A stretch of 49,642 nucleotides of DNA from an uncultured Flavobacteriaceae bacterium (GTDB taxonomy: Bacteria > Bacteroidota > Bacteroidia > Flavobacteriales > Flavobacteriaceae): positions 1-49,642 of the forward strand of contig CANLWB010000019.1 of NCBI GenBank assembly GCA_947494695.1, read 5' to 3'. Position 1 is the first letter of the stretch, and every line of letters starts with the position of its first letter. Below are positions 33,333-41,855 of the stretch, piece after piece. Made by a program: the position numbers and the translations under genes. The notes below the pieces were generated by a model. It ran no database searches and was not told the DNA's origin. It saw only the letters and a list, made by a program, of their open reading frames with translations.

Positions 33333-34244
33333 ATGAGAATAAAAATATTTATATTATTCATCATATGTGGTTTATCTGCATATGCGCAACAAGAAGCACA
33401 GTATACCCAATATATGTATAATATGGGAATTGTTAACCCAGGTTACATGATTAATGAACCTAGCATTGTAAAACTGGGAAGTCTGTATCGTACCCAATGG
33501 GTTGGGGTAGAAGGTGCACCAAAAACAACAAATGTATTTGCTAATGTTCCTATAAATGAAAACATAGAGTTAGGCCTTAACTACCTAAATGATAATATTG
33601 GAGGACGAATAAATTTAAGCGAAAATGTCTTTAATATCAACGCCGCCTATAAGATCAAACTTAAAAAAGACTTAAATATTTCTTTCGGAGTTAAAATAGG
33701 GTTCGATCATTTAAACTTTAGTAGTTTAGGTAGCAATGTTAGTGATGACCCCTTATTTCAAAATACAAAAAAGACCGTTGCGAATATTGGTGCCGGAGTC
33801 TTTTTGTTTGATGAGCATTACTACGTAGGGTTGTCTGCACCTAATCTTATTCCAAGCGATTTAAATGTAAGCAGCAGTATATTGTACCAAGACAAGCCAC
33901 ATATGTTTTTAATAGGTGGCTATGTGTTCGAAATTAATAGTGATTTTAAATTAAAACCCTCTACAGTTGTTAAGCACGTTTCTGGGGCTCCATTGTCTTT
34001 TGATGTGTCTGCCAATGCTCTGTATAAAAATACTTTTGAATTAGGGGTGTCTTACCGTTATGAAGATGCCATTACTGGGCTGGCCGGAATTAATATTACT
34101 CCAAACTTAAGAGTAGGATACGCCTACGATTTTAATACGAGCCAGTTAAACAGTTATAACAGTGGAAGTCACGAGATCATGCTGCTTTTTACGTTTGATG
34201 TACTCGGACTAAGTAAAAGATATTCATCTCCAAGATTTTATTAA
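33333..34244 (+). CDS. PorP/SprF-family T9SS outer-membrane protein
   Basis: A 303-residue outer-membrane protein of the PorP/SprF family, with signal peptide MRIKIFILFIICGLSAYAQ. The family signature follows: QEAQYTQYMYNMGIVNPGY, then GSLYRTQWVGVEGAPKT. A barrel of alternating strands ends in MLLFTFDVLGL. SprF is needed for secretion of SprB in F. johnsoniae; by its position this one should serve the type B protein encoded immediately upstream. Confidence 0.93.
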   Translation: MRIKIFILFIICGLSAYAQQEAQYTQYMYNMGIVNPGYMINEPSIVKLGSLYRTQWVGVEGAPKTTNVFANVPINENIELGLNYLNDNIGGRINLSENVFNINAAYKIKLKKDLNISFGVKIGFDHLNFSSLGSNVSDDPLFQNTKKTVANIGAGVFLFDEHYYVGLSAPNLIPSDLNVSSSILYQDKPHMFLIGGYVFEINSDFKLKPSTVVKHVSGAPLSFDVSANALYKNTFELGVSYRYEDAITGLAGINITPNLRVGYAYDFNTSQLNSYNSGSHEIMLLFTFDVLGLSKRYSSPRFY

Positions 34245-34246
34245 TT

Positions 34247-36268
34247 ATGGTTAAGAAGGTTACATTCATTTTAATAAGCTTGTTTTTTATACAGTGGTCT
34301 TACGGACAAAAGAGAACACGAGCCGATCGCTATTTTGAAAAGGGAGATTATATACATGCCGCTCAGTATTACGAAGAAGAATTAAAAAAAGGAAGATATA
34401 AGAAAACGATAGAACGCCTGGCAGTCTGCTATTATAATACCTTTCAATACAGGTTGGCATCAAGGTATTTAAGATTGTTGGTTAAAGGTAAATTTGGTGA
34501 GAAAGATAAAACCTATCATAACCAATATAACTTTAAGCTGTACCAGGTACTTTCTGCATTAGGTGACTATGAAACGGGGCTAGACTATTTTAAATTGTAT
34601 AAAGAAAACGCGTCCACGCCTTTGGATAAACATGAAGCCATTGAGACTATTGAAGCATTTAAACTAAAAAATCCCGATTATACTATAAAAAAAATGCGGT
34701 TTAACTCACCGGCATCAGACTTTGGAGCGGTAAAGTTTAAAGACAGTGTCTTTTTTACATCCGATAGGGATAACAAACAATTTTTAGGTAAAACTTACAA
34801 ATGGACGCATCAACCATTTTTAGATATTTATGCCGTAAAAGTAAACGATAAAAACGATACGATAGGATCTGTTAAACCCCTTAGTAAAACGATAAACTCT
34901 AAGCTTCATGAAGGGGATTTTTGTTTTTCTAATGATGGTAATACACTTTATGTTTCTAGAAGTAATTATACCAATGGAAAGAAAGAATTTAATGAACAGT
35001 CCTATAACAACATTCATATCTACAAGACCACTCGTGAACATGGGAAATGGAGTAAATTAACCAAGTTATCTTTTAATAAAAACGGATTTTCATTCCAACA
35101 CCCAGCATTGAGTCCAGATGGAAAACGTATTTATTTTTCTTCCGATATGGAAGGCGGTTATGGGAGTTTCGATTTGTATTATGCGGAAATATATGTAGAT
35201 GGAGCAGTAGGACAACCTGTAAATTTAGGTCCTGTTGTGAATACATCAAATCGGGAACATTTTCCGTTTATATCACAAGACGGGAATCTGTTTTTTGCGT
35301 CCAACGGACATTTAGGATTAGGGATGCTCGATAATTTTGTGTCCGAGAAGGTCGATGGTCAATTTACAACGCCAATCAACCTGGGAGCGCCAATAAACTC
35401 TAGATATGATGATTTTGGTTTAAAATACTACAATGAAACAAAGGGGTTTTTTGCTTCAAATAGAAATAAAAAGAACAATGATGATATTTTTATGTTCACG
35501 CAAACCGGTGAAATTTTCATTCGGGAATATATTAATACGTTCGAAGTAAGAGATGTGGAAACACGAGACTATATACCAAATGCTCATGTCGTCTTAATAG
35601 ATAAAAAAGGAAAAGAAATATATAGTAATACCTTGGATTCTGTGGCAGCATTTAATCGGAATTTATTAGCAGGGAACTATGTGTTAAAAGCAGGTCATGA
35701 AGCCTACAATCCGGACGAAAAAAACCTTGAGGTTGTAGAAGAACAAGACCAAATTCATGTTCTATATTTAAGTAAATTACCACCTCCCGATCCCGTTGAA
35801 ATTATTATAGCCGAGAAGAAGATTGATGAGAAGTTAAAAGAGGACGATCCAGAACGTTTTACGCTCTTAACAGATACCGAAGGGCCTCCCGTAATTGAGA
35901 AAGATGGGAAACTATTCTTTAAATTAGAACCCATATATTTCGATTTTAATATGTGGAACATTCGAAAAGATTCAAAAGTCATTTTAGACGAATTAGCAAC
36001 GAAACTAGAGCGCTATCCTAAAATTTATTTAAAGATAAGTTCACATACCGATAGCCGTGGTACAACGCGTTATAATCAAATATTATCGGAAAGACGTGCA
36101 GAATCTACCAGAAACTATTTAGCTTTGGAGGCGTATATAAATGCACGTCGTATGAAGTTTCAGGGATTTGGAGAATTAGAACCTATAGTGCCATGTCCTA
36201 TGCTGGATTGCACAGAAGAGGAACATCAATTAAACAGACGTAGCGAATTTGAGATCGTTAAGTATTAA
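34247..36268 (+). CDS. OmpA-family protein with PD40 repeats
   Basis: A 673-residue periplasmic or outer-membrane protein. Signal peptide about 1-20. A TPR-like N-terminal part (ADRYFEKGDYIHAAQYYEEE) is followed by PD40/WD40-like beta-propeller repeats (LSPDGKRIYFSSDMEGGYGSFDLYYAE, about 285-400). Next is a carboxypeptidase-regulatory-like domain (about 430-510), and the C-terminus is an OmpA peptidoglycan-binding domain (YFDFNMWNIRKDSKVILDEL, then SHTDSRGTTRYNQILSERRAEST, about 560-673). This layout is typical of the third gene in type B cargo operons, where it may anchor the complex to peptidoglycan. Separation from the SprF-like gene is 2 bp. Confidence 0.93.
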   Translation: MVKKVTFILISLFFIQWSYGQKRTRADRYFEKGDYIHAAQYYEEELKKGRYKKTIERLAVCYYNTFQYRLASRYLRLLVKGKFGEKDKTYHNQYNFKLYQVLSALGDYETGLDYFKLYKENASTPLDKHEAIETIEAFKLKNPDYTIKKMRFNSPASDFGAVKFKDSVFFTSDRDNKQFLGKTYKWTHQPFLDIYAVKVNDKNDTIGSVKPLSKTINSKLHEGDFCFSNDGNTLYVSRSNYTNGKKEFNEQSYNNIHIYKTTREHGKWSKLTKLSFNKNGFSFQHPALSPDGKRIYFSSDMEGGYGSFDLYYAEIYVDGAVGQPVNLGPVVNTSNREHFPFISQDGNLFFASNGHLGLGMLDNFVSEKVDGQFTTPINLGAPINSRYDDFGLKYYNETKGFFASNRNKKNNDDIFMFTQTGEIFIREYINTFEVRDVETRDYIPNAHVVLIDKKGKEIYSNTLDSVAAFNRNLLAGNYVLKAGHEAYNPDEKNLEVVEEQDQIHVLYLSKLPPPDPVEIIIAEKKIDEKLKEDDPERFTLLTDTEGPPVIEKDGKLFFKLEPIYFDFNMWNIRKDSKVILDELATKLERYPKIYLKISSHTDSRGTTRYNQILSERRAESTRNYLALEAYINARRMKFQGFGELEPIVPCPMLDCTEEEHQLNRRSEFEIVKY

Positions 36269-36279
36269 AAAGTTTAATA

Positions 36280-36915
36280 ATGAGTAAATATAAATGCGTG
36301 ATTTTCGATTGCGATGGTGTATTAATTGATAGCGAAAGCATTGCCGTTGGGACTATGGTAGATATGGCTAACGAATTAGGAGCCAATATAGAAAAAGAAG
36401 GTGCCGTAGAACGGTTTAAAGGGAAATCTTTTAGTACCTGTTTAGAGATGATTTCAAATCAAATAGGAAGTCCCCTGCCAGATACGTTTGAAGCCGATTA
36501 CAGAGTAAAAACGTTTGAAGTCTTTAAAAGAGACATTCAACCCATTGAAGGCATAAAAGATGTTGTAGAACATTTAAAAGTACCGTTCTGTACAGCATCT
36601 AGCGGGCCGGAAAATAAAATCCGACTCAACCTGGGACTCACCGGATTACTACCGTTTTTTGAAGATCATATTTTTAGTTGCTACACCATTGGAAAATGGA
36701 AACCAGACCCAGCCGTGTTTTTATGGGCGGCAGAAACTATGGGCTTTAAACCAAACGAATGTGTGGTTGTTGAAGATAGTTTATCTGGAGTTCGAGCAGC
36801 AAAACGTGGTGGTTTTGATGTGTTTGGATATACAGCTCACGACTACCATAATGAATTGGAAGCCGAAGCAACCCAGGTATTTAACCATATGCCCGAACTT
36901 CTCGAGATGATATAA
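36280..36915 (+). CDS. HAD-superfamily (IA) phosphatase or phosphoglucomutase-like protein
   Basis: A 211-residue cytosolic HAD protein: motif I FDCDGVLIDSE (Asp nucleophile and Asp acid/base), a helical cap, motif II TASSG, motif III lysine KWKPDPAVF, and motif IV VVEDSLSGV. These match beta-phosphoglucomutase-like and sugar-phosphate phosphatases of subfamily IA. The substrate cannot be named. It follows the OmpA gene by 11 bp, so it may be transcribed with that operon. Confidence 0.92.
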   Translation: MSKYKCVIFDCDGVLIDSESIAVGTMVDMANELGANIEKEGAVERFKGKSFSTCLEMISNQIGSPLPDTFEADYRVKTFEVFKRDIQPIEGIKDVVEHLKVPFCTASSGPENKIRLNLGLTGLLPFFEDHIFSCYTIGKWKPDPAVFLWAAETMGFKPNECVVVEDSLSGVRAAKRGGFDVFGYTAHDYHNELEAEATQVFNHMPELLEMI

Positions 36916-36998
36916 CCTGCTTGTTCAATAAGAGTGTCATTATAGTTTATATAAAACCAGGTTCTTAAAATGTAACTCTAACTAAGCTCACCTTAAGA

Positions 36999-37535
36999 TT
37001 ACCAGTCGCTATCTTCCTGTATTTTACCAAAATTGGTTATGGTTTGAAAGGTGAAATCTAATATTTTGGAGGACTTTCTAAGGAAGCTAGCCTTAAAGGC
37101 TGAGTTGTCTTTGTTTAAGATAGCATGTTCGATATCATCTGTTATTTGCCTGCCTACGCGATCTGTTTGTTTTTCAACTAATTCGATAGACTTCAAAGTA
37201 ACTCTAAACTGTTTTTCTTTAAATTCTATAACAGCATAGGCTTTTATATGATAGAGACTTACTAGAGATGGCGCCGATAAAAAGGACTCTCCACATCTCT
37301 TGTAGTCGGGAGAAATTTCACGAACCCCAGCCGTTATGGTGCTTTTGTTAACAATGTCAACATTCTCGAAATAACCGGAGGTCTTTGCAATTTCTACGAT
37401 TTGTTTCTGTGTTAAATGGCTGTTATAAACTTTTTGCCAAATAACTTGTCCGTTGCTAATTTTAAAATTATTCTGCGTGTTGTTACTAAATGCGAGGATG
37501 CATGCCGAACAAAGCAGAAGAAGTAAGGATTTCAT
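36999..37535 (-). CDS. Secreted protein, DUF4468-like
   Basis: A 178-residue protein with signal peptide MKSLLLLLCSACILAFSNN. The N-terminal mature part, FKISNGQVIWQKVYNSHLTQ, followed by an alpha/beta stretch resembles the DUF4468 (TBP-like fold) proteins common in Bacteroidota. Cysteines are few (Cys112-type in YKRCGESF). Function unknown. It stands alone. Confidence 0.7.
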   Translation of the reverse strand: MKSLLLLLCSACILAFSNNTQNNFKISNGQVIWQKVYNSHLTQKQIVEIAKTSGYFENVDIVNKSTITAGVREISPDYKRCGESFLSAPSLVSLYHIKAYAVIEFKEKQFRVTLKSIELVEKQTDRVGRQITDDIEHAILNKDNSAFKASFLRKSSKILDFTFQTITNFGKIQEDSDW

Positions 37536-37705
37536 ATTAGAGTTAATTTGAGGGATTTCTCACGTCATGCCGTCAAAAACTATACCATAGAGCATACGAA
37601 AACTTCGACTCATTATGCTTTAACCTTAATCCGTTGGTTACAAGTAGGTCATTCTTAAAGATTTTTTGTCCTGTCACCTGACATATTTTCACCTGGAATT
37701 ATTAG

Positions 37706-39658
37706 CTAAAATCGGCCTGCCAAAGCTTTAATTCTATCATAGGTAGTATTCAGCCCAGGGAAGCTCGTTTGTACTTCACCCCGGTCTTCGGCGGCAAATC
37801 CTGAAGTACCTGGAGCGTGCGTGGCAAAATGCGAACTCCTTGCGACCTGAGGTACAAATGCAGGAAGGGCATTGGTAAAGCCATCGCGCACATTATTATA
37901 CTCTGTAGCCAGGTTTAGGCCGTTGTGAGTGAAAAACGCACCAAGGTTTGTGGCTAATGTAGCTAATCCTACCGCACCACCAGGAGGTGCGACTCCAGCA
38001 TTTGAAGCAGTATGGATATGTCCTCCTGGATCGGGTGCACCACCACCAAATTGAGCTGGGGTCCATATAACGCGTCCAGTTGTAGTAAGCTTCGAAGCAA
38101 AAAGAGCAAGAATATCGTTAATAACATTGGCGCGAACCGCATTAAGTGTTCCTGTAAGGATTCCAATTTGGCCGGCAGTAGGAGCTGCACCAAATGCTTG
38201 AAGCGTAACTTGATAGGGTTTAGATTTTGGGAATATATTTCTCCAGCCTTTTGCATTTCCGGCCAGGACACCTGCCCAACCGGCACCATTTACCATGATG
38301 GCCATTTTATGGATGAGGTCACCGTATAAATAGGCCATCAATAATTCCTTATCGATTCCGGGAAAGGCAATCCGGCCTGCCGAGGTACGAGCTGCAGTCA
38401 CGATATCAGGAGTAACATTTGCAAGTGTTGTTTGGTTTGGGCGAACCCGTTTGTTTAGTCCATGACTAAGTCCTTCGTATAGAATCTTTTTTGTGGTCGC
38501 GGCGCTTGTAGATTCGAATGTGATCTGGGCTGAAGCAGCATTTGTAGCTCCCAATTGAATTCGAAATGCATTGCCTGGAACGGCAGGATGATCATTTGAA
38601 GCAACAATAAGGTCATTACCAATTGGTGTGAGGGCAGTACGCAAGGCAGCACGGGCAGTGTTTATTGCGGTAAGTTCAGTACGGTAGTAACCCATATTTT
38701 GAGGGTTTGCAGGGTGATTCAGAATCCATTCGAATTCACCCGTATCTTCAGTCAAATTCACATTACCCCACTGCATCCAATTGTGCTTGTTTGTAGCATT
38801 AGCAAAGTTTGCGCCCTGACCCACGGCAGATCGTACGCTCCAGTTATGTGCACCACCCGCAGCGTCTGGTAAATTTACATGGTTCGTCCAATACGCGGTT
38901 TGAGCGCCTACCCCCATGGCAGCAAATCCGGTAGGATTAGCTTCCATAATTCTATTATTACCAGCTGTGGCCTCAGTGACTTCTACACCCATTTTGCGAT
39001 TGGGATACCTAAGGTTATCGAATATACCCTGAACAGGAGCTGAGTCAGGACAAGTAGACACGTTTAGCTTGGGTTGTAAAACCTTGCTTGGTGCTGTTTT
39101 GGATGCAGATTGTATGGCTTTTTCTCCCATTACATCTGCCTCTTTCTCCAACCCGGTATCATCATTAACATTCACTTTACCTTTCATTTGCATAGTAGGG
39201 CGCACTCGTCCTTGTTTCTGTTGTACGACATGCCAAGCCTCATGAGGTAAATGTTTTTCCTGACCGGAAGCTAAATGAATATTACTTCCTTGTGCATATG
39301 CATGAGCCTGTAGTTGGGCTGGTTTATCTGAATTATAATGAACCTTTACATCATCCATAGAATAGCCGCTTAGGTTTTCTATGCCCGTTTTGAGTTGGTT
39401 AGGTAAACCTGTATTGTTTGCTTTCCTTTGAATGGACTGCTTTCCGGTGGAATTGTTATCTGCAATAGCCTGCAATTGTGCTGTTTGATTGGTCTGCGGA
39501 CTATCATTTGCTGTTTCTCGAAGTTTTCGCTGCGCTAAAGCCATTGGTCGATTATCAATAAACTGAAAAGTAGATGCATCATGGTTTCGCTTTTGTGGTT
39601 TGGAATGTGAAACCGATTGACTTTTGTTCTGTTGTACCTTGTCTGCGTGAGTATTCAT
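37706..39658 (-). CDS. DUF4157 (eCIS-core) domain protein with unknown C-terminal part
   Basis: A 650-residue protein without signal peptide. The N-terminus has the family preamble FQFIDNRPMALAQRKLRE (31-48). The DUF4157 core is at about 83-155: LPNQLKTGIENLSGYSMDDV, KVHYNSDKPAQLQAHAYAQG, then HLPHEAWHVVQQKQGR with zinc-protease-like HEAWH at 139-143; a later Glu follows in LEKEADVMGEKA (170-180). This domain is frequent in cargo of extracellular contractile injection systems, but it also occurs alone. The remaining 430 residues (from about 210, FDNLRYPNRKMGVE) match nothing I recognise and may be the effector. No eCIS structural genes are nearby. The gene is visibly richer in G+C than its AT-rich flanks, which suggests horizontal transfer. 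Confidence 0.85.
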   Translation of the reverse strand: MNTHADKVQQNKSQSVSHSKPQKRNHDASTFQFIDNRPMALAQRKLRETANDSPQTNQTAQLQAIADNNSTGKQSIQRKANNTGLPNQLKTGIENLSGYSMDDVKVHYNSDKPAQLQAHAYAQGSNIHLASGQEKHLPHEAWHVVQQKQGRVRPTMQMKGKVNVNDDTGLEKEADVMGEKAIQSASKTAPSKVLQPKLNVSTCPDSAPVQGIFDNLRYPNRKMGVEVTEATAGNNRIMEANPTGFAAMGVGAQTAYWTNHVNLPDAAGGAHNWSVRSAVGQGANFANATNKHNWMQWGNVNLTEDTGEFEWILNHPANPQNMGYYRTELTAINTARAALRTALTPIGNDLIVASNDHPAVPGNAFRIQLGATNAASAQITFESTSAATTKKILYEGLSHGLNKRVRPNQTTLANVTPDIVTAARTSAGRIAFPGIDKELLMAYLYGDLIHKMAIMVNGAGWAGVLAGNAKGWRNIFPKSKPYQVTLQAFGAAPTAGQIGILTGTLNAVRANVINDILALFASKLTTTGRVIWTPAQFGGGAPDPGGHIHTASNAGVAPPGGAVGLATLATNLGAFFTHNGLNLATEYNNVRDGFTNALPAFVPQVARSSHFATHAPGTSGFAAEDRGEVQTSFPGLNTTYDRIKALAGRF

Positions 39659-40038
39659 AATGTTCTCTTTTCAGATTATATCATTTATAATGATTTGATA
39701 GATAGTCAGCTTAAATGTAAACCAATTTAATATATTTTTCTTACAAAACAAATAATTCAAGGTTTTTATAGCCGATCTAGATTTTAATATGCTAATATTC
39801 GGTGGTTAAATAATCCTTTAATCATATAAAGCAAAATGTATAGAGTCTATTGTTATTTTTTATCAATAAAACAGTACTCAATGCGTTCTAAGACATTGAT
39901 CTGGAATTCATCGTGAGAATTAATAGGCTACTCATGGCATTCATTTTTAGTTTAATATGATATAGTGCCGTTGATTTTGTTATCAATTTTTATAAGCTTG
40001 TTAATGGATTGAAGCTATAATTCTTATTTTTGTAGTGC
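39659..40038. other. Divergent intergenic region without recognised features
   Basis: About 380 bp of AT-rich sequence between the DUF4157 gene and the SprT-like gene. It should hold promoters for both directions, but I see no clear TAnnTTTG motif, palindrome or repeat. Confidence 0.5.
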
Positions 40039-40656
40039 ATGCAGAAATCGCTTCAAGAATATATCCCGGAAGTTGCGTTCCAAGAAGTTTCAAGACTTCT
40101 GGATCACGAACATTTAGTAGTGACGATAAAAACAGAACGCAAAACCAGGCATGGTGATTACAAACGATTGCCAAATGGGAAACATCAAATAACTATAAAC
40201 TCAAACCTTAATACATACAGGTTTTTAATTACACTAATTCATGAGATTGCTCACTTTGAGGCTTTTAAAGTATATGGGAGGTCTATAAAACCGCATGGAG
40301 TTGAATGGAAACGTACATTTCAACATTTAATGCTACCTTTCCTGCGCCCAGAAATATTTCCAGATCATTTACTTCCCCTTTTGGCCAAGCACTTTAAAAA
40401 CCCAAAGGCCAGTAGTGATACCGATGTAAACCTGGCGTTAGCCTTAAAGCAATTTGACGAACCCAGTGATAAAACATATATTTTTGAAGTACCTATAGGA
40501 AGTGCCTTTGAGCTATATAATGGTAAAGTGTTTAGAATGGGACGAAAACGAGTAAAACGTTTTGAATGTGTTGAAGTTAAAACCGGTAGAGTATATTTAT
40601 TTAACCCCAATGCAGAAGTAAATGTCATAGAAGAGTTACAGGATTCTGGTCATTAA
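40039..40656 (+). CDS. SprT-like zinc-metalloprotease-fold protein
   Basis: A 205-residue cytosolic protein with the SprT-like core: ITLIHEIAHFEAF (HExxH) and, after the insert, KPHGVEWKRTFQHLM. A zinc-ribbon-like C-terminus with Cys pairs, found in some SprT proteins, is not seen, but a beta-rich tail (KVFRMGRKRVKRFECVEVKTGRVY) is present. Bacterial SprT-like proteins are poorly characterised; in eukaryotes SPRTN digests DNA-protein crosslinks. The function here is inferred only from fold. Confidence 0.9.
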   Translation: MQKSLQEYIPEVAFQEVSRLLDHEHLVVTIKTERKTRHGDYKRLPNGKHQITINSNLNTYRFLITLIHEIAHFEAFKVYGRSIKPHGVEWKRTFQHLMLPFLRPEIFPDHLLPLLAKHFKNPKASSDTDVNLALALKQFDEPSDKTYIFEVPIGSAFELYNGKVFRMGRKRVKRFECVEVKTGRVYLFNPNAEVNVIEELQDSGH

Positions 40657-40730
40657 ACCTTTTGCTTTTGTTTGAAGGAAAAATTGTATCTTTTTACCCG
40701 TGATAAAAAAAATTATATAGACTAACATAG

Positions 40731-41846
40731 ATGAATAAAAATTATTACGCCATATTAATGGCAGGTGGTGTCGGTTCAAGATTTTGGCCGGTAAGCACTC
40801 AAGATTTTCCGAAGCAGTTTCACGACATGTTAGGAACCGGAGATACACTAATTCAAAAGACTTTTCACCGACTAGCCAAATTAATACCTACGGAAAACAT
40901 CTTTATTTTAACCAATGAGCGTTATAACGATTTGGTGTTAGAACAGTTGCCCGAAGTTACGCAACGTCAGGTCGTTTTAGAACCAGCCATGAGAAATACA
41001 GCGCCGTGTATTCTATATGCGTCGTTAAAAATTCAAAAAGAGAACCCTGATGCAGTGATGATTGTCGCTCCCAGTGATCATTGGATAGAAGATGAAGATA
41101 CCTTTACCCGGAATGTACAGCAGGCATTTGGTTTTTGTTCTGGAAATGATGCGCTTATGACCTTAGGCATAAAACCAACGTTTCCAAATACCGGATACGG
41201 TTATATTGAGTATGATAAAGCAGGAATACCTGGTAGTCATAATGACGCGGACACCGAGCGAAGTCAGGGCGTGAAGTCTGTTAATCAATTTAAAGAAAAA
41301 CCAGTTTACGAAGTCGCAAAACAGTATATAGAGCAAGGTAATTTTTTATGGAATGCCGGCATTTTTATGTGGAGTGCAAAAAGTGTGGTAGAAGCTTTTA
41401 AAAGCAATCAACCAGAATTGTTCGCTTTGTTTGAAAACGGTATTGATGTTTATAATACCGATTTTGAAGATGATTTCATACGAGAGAATTATGCTAAGGC
41501 GGAAAACATTTCAGTAGACTATGCGATTATGGAGAAGTCTAATAATGTTTATGTGATTGCCGCAGAATTCGATTGGAACGACCTTGGAACCTGGGGAAGT
41601 TTATACGATAAACTAGATAAGGACGAAACAAAGAATGCTGTGGTAAATGCCAGAACTTTATCTGAGGATGCATCTGGAAATATGATTCGTACAAAAGATG
41701 ATAAAATTGTAGTGGTTGATGGTTTGAAGGATTACATCATTGTAGATAAAGACGAAGTTTTGCTTATCTTTCCTAAAACAAAGGAACAGGATATTAAAAA
41801 AGTACTCCAAAATGTAAAGGACAAGTTTGGGGAACAGTATGGGTAA
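40731..41846 (+). CDS. manC: Mannose-1-phosphate guanylyltransferase
   Basis: A 371-residue nucleotidyltransferase that makes GDP-mannose from mannose-1-phosphate and GTP, for polysaccharide and glycan synthesis. The N-terminal signature is AILMAGGVGSRFWPVSTQDFPKQF (catalytic Arg and Lys). VAPSDHWI and GIKPTFPNTGYGYIE follow, then FKEKPVYEVAKQYI and NAGIFMWSAK, with a short left-handed beta-helix at the end. It is the GMP-only length, without the isomerase domain. An unusual insertion (GSHNDADTERSQGVKSV) sits between GYIE and FKEKP. It shares a short spacer with the DUF389 gene. Confidence 0.92.
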   Translation: MNKNYYAILMAGGVGSRFWPVSTQDFPKQFHDMLGTGDTLIQKTFHRLAKLIPTENIFILTNERYNDLVLEQLPEVTQRQVVLEPAMRNTAPCILYASLKIQKENPDAVMIVAPSDHWIEDEDTFTRNVQQAFGFCSGNDALMTLGIKPTFPNTGYGYIEYDKAGIPGSHNDADTERSQGVKSVNQFKEKPVYEVAKQYIEQGNFLWNAGIFMWSAKSVVEAFKSNQPELFALFENGIDVYNTDFEDDFIRENYAKAENISVDYAIMEKSNNVYVIAAEFDWNDLGTWGSLYDKLDKDETKNAVVNARTLSEDASGNMIRTKDDKIVVVDGLKDYIIVDKDEVLLIFPKTKEQDIKKVLQNVKDKFGEQYG

Positions 41847-41855
41847 TACGTAATT

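Noticed and set aside
38012-38329. Plus-strand open frames across the DUF4157 gene
   Set aside because: They are antisense shadows of the higher-G+C coding frame, with no recognisable domain.
39898-39930. Possible FNR-type box near the DUF4157 gene (TTGATCTGG...)
   Set aside because: Only one half-site is present and no -7 motif lies at the expected distance.
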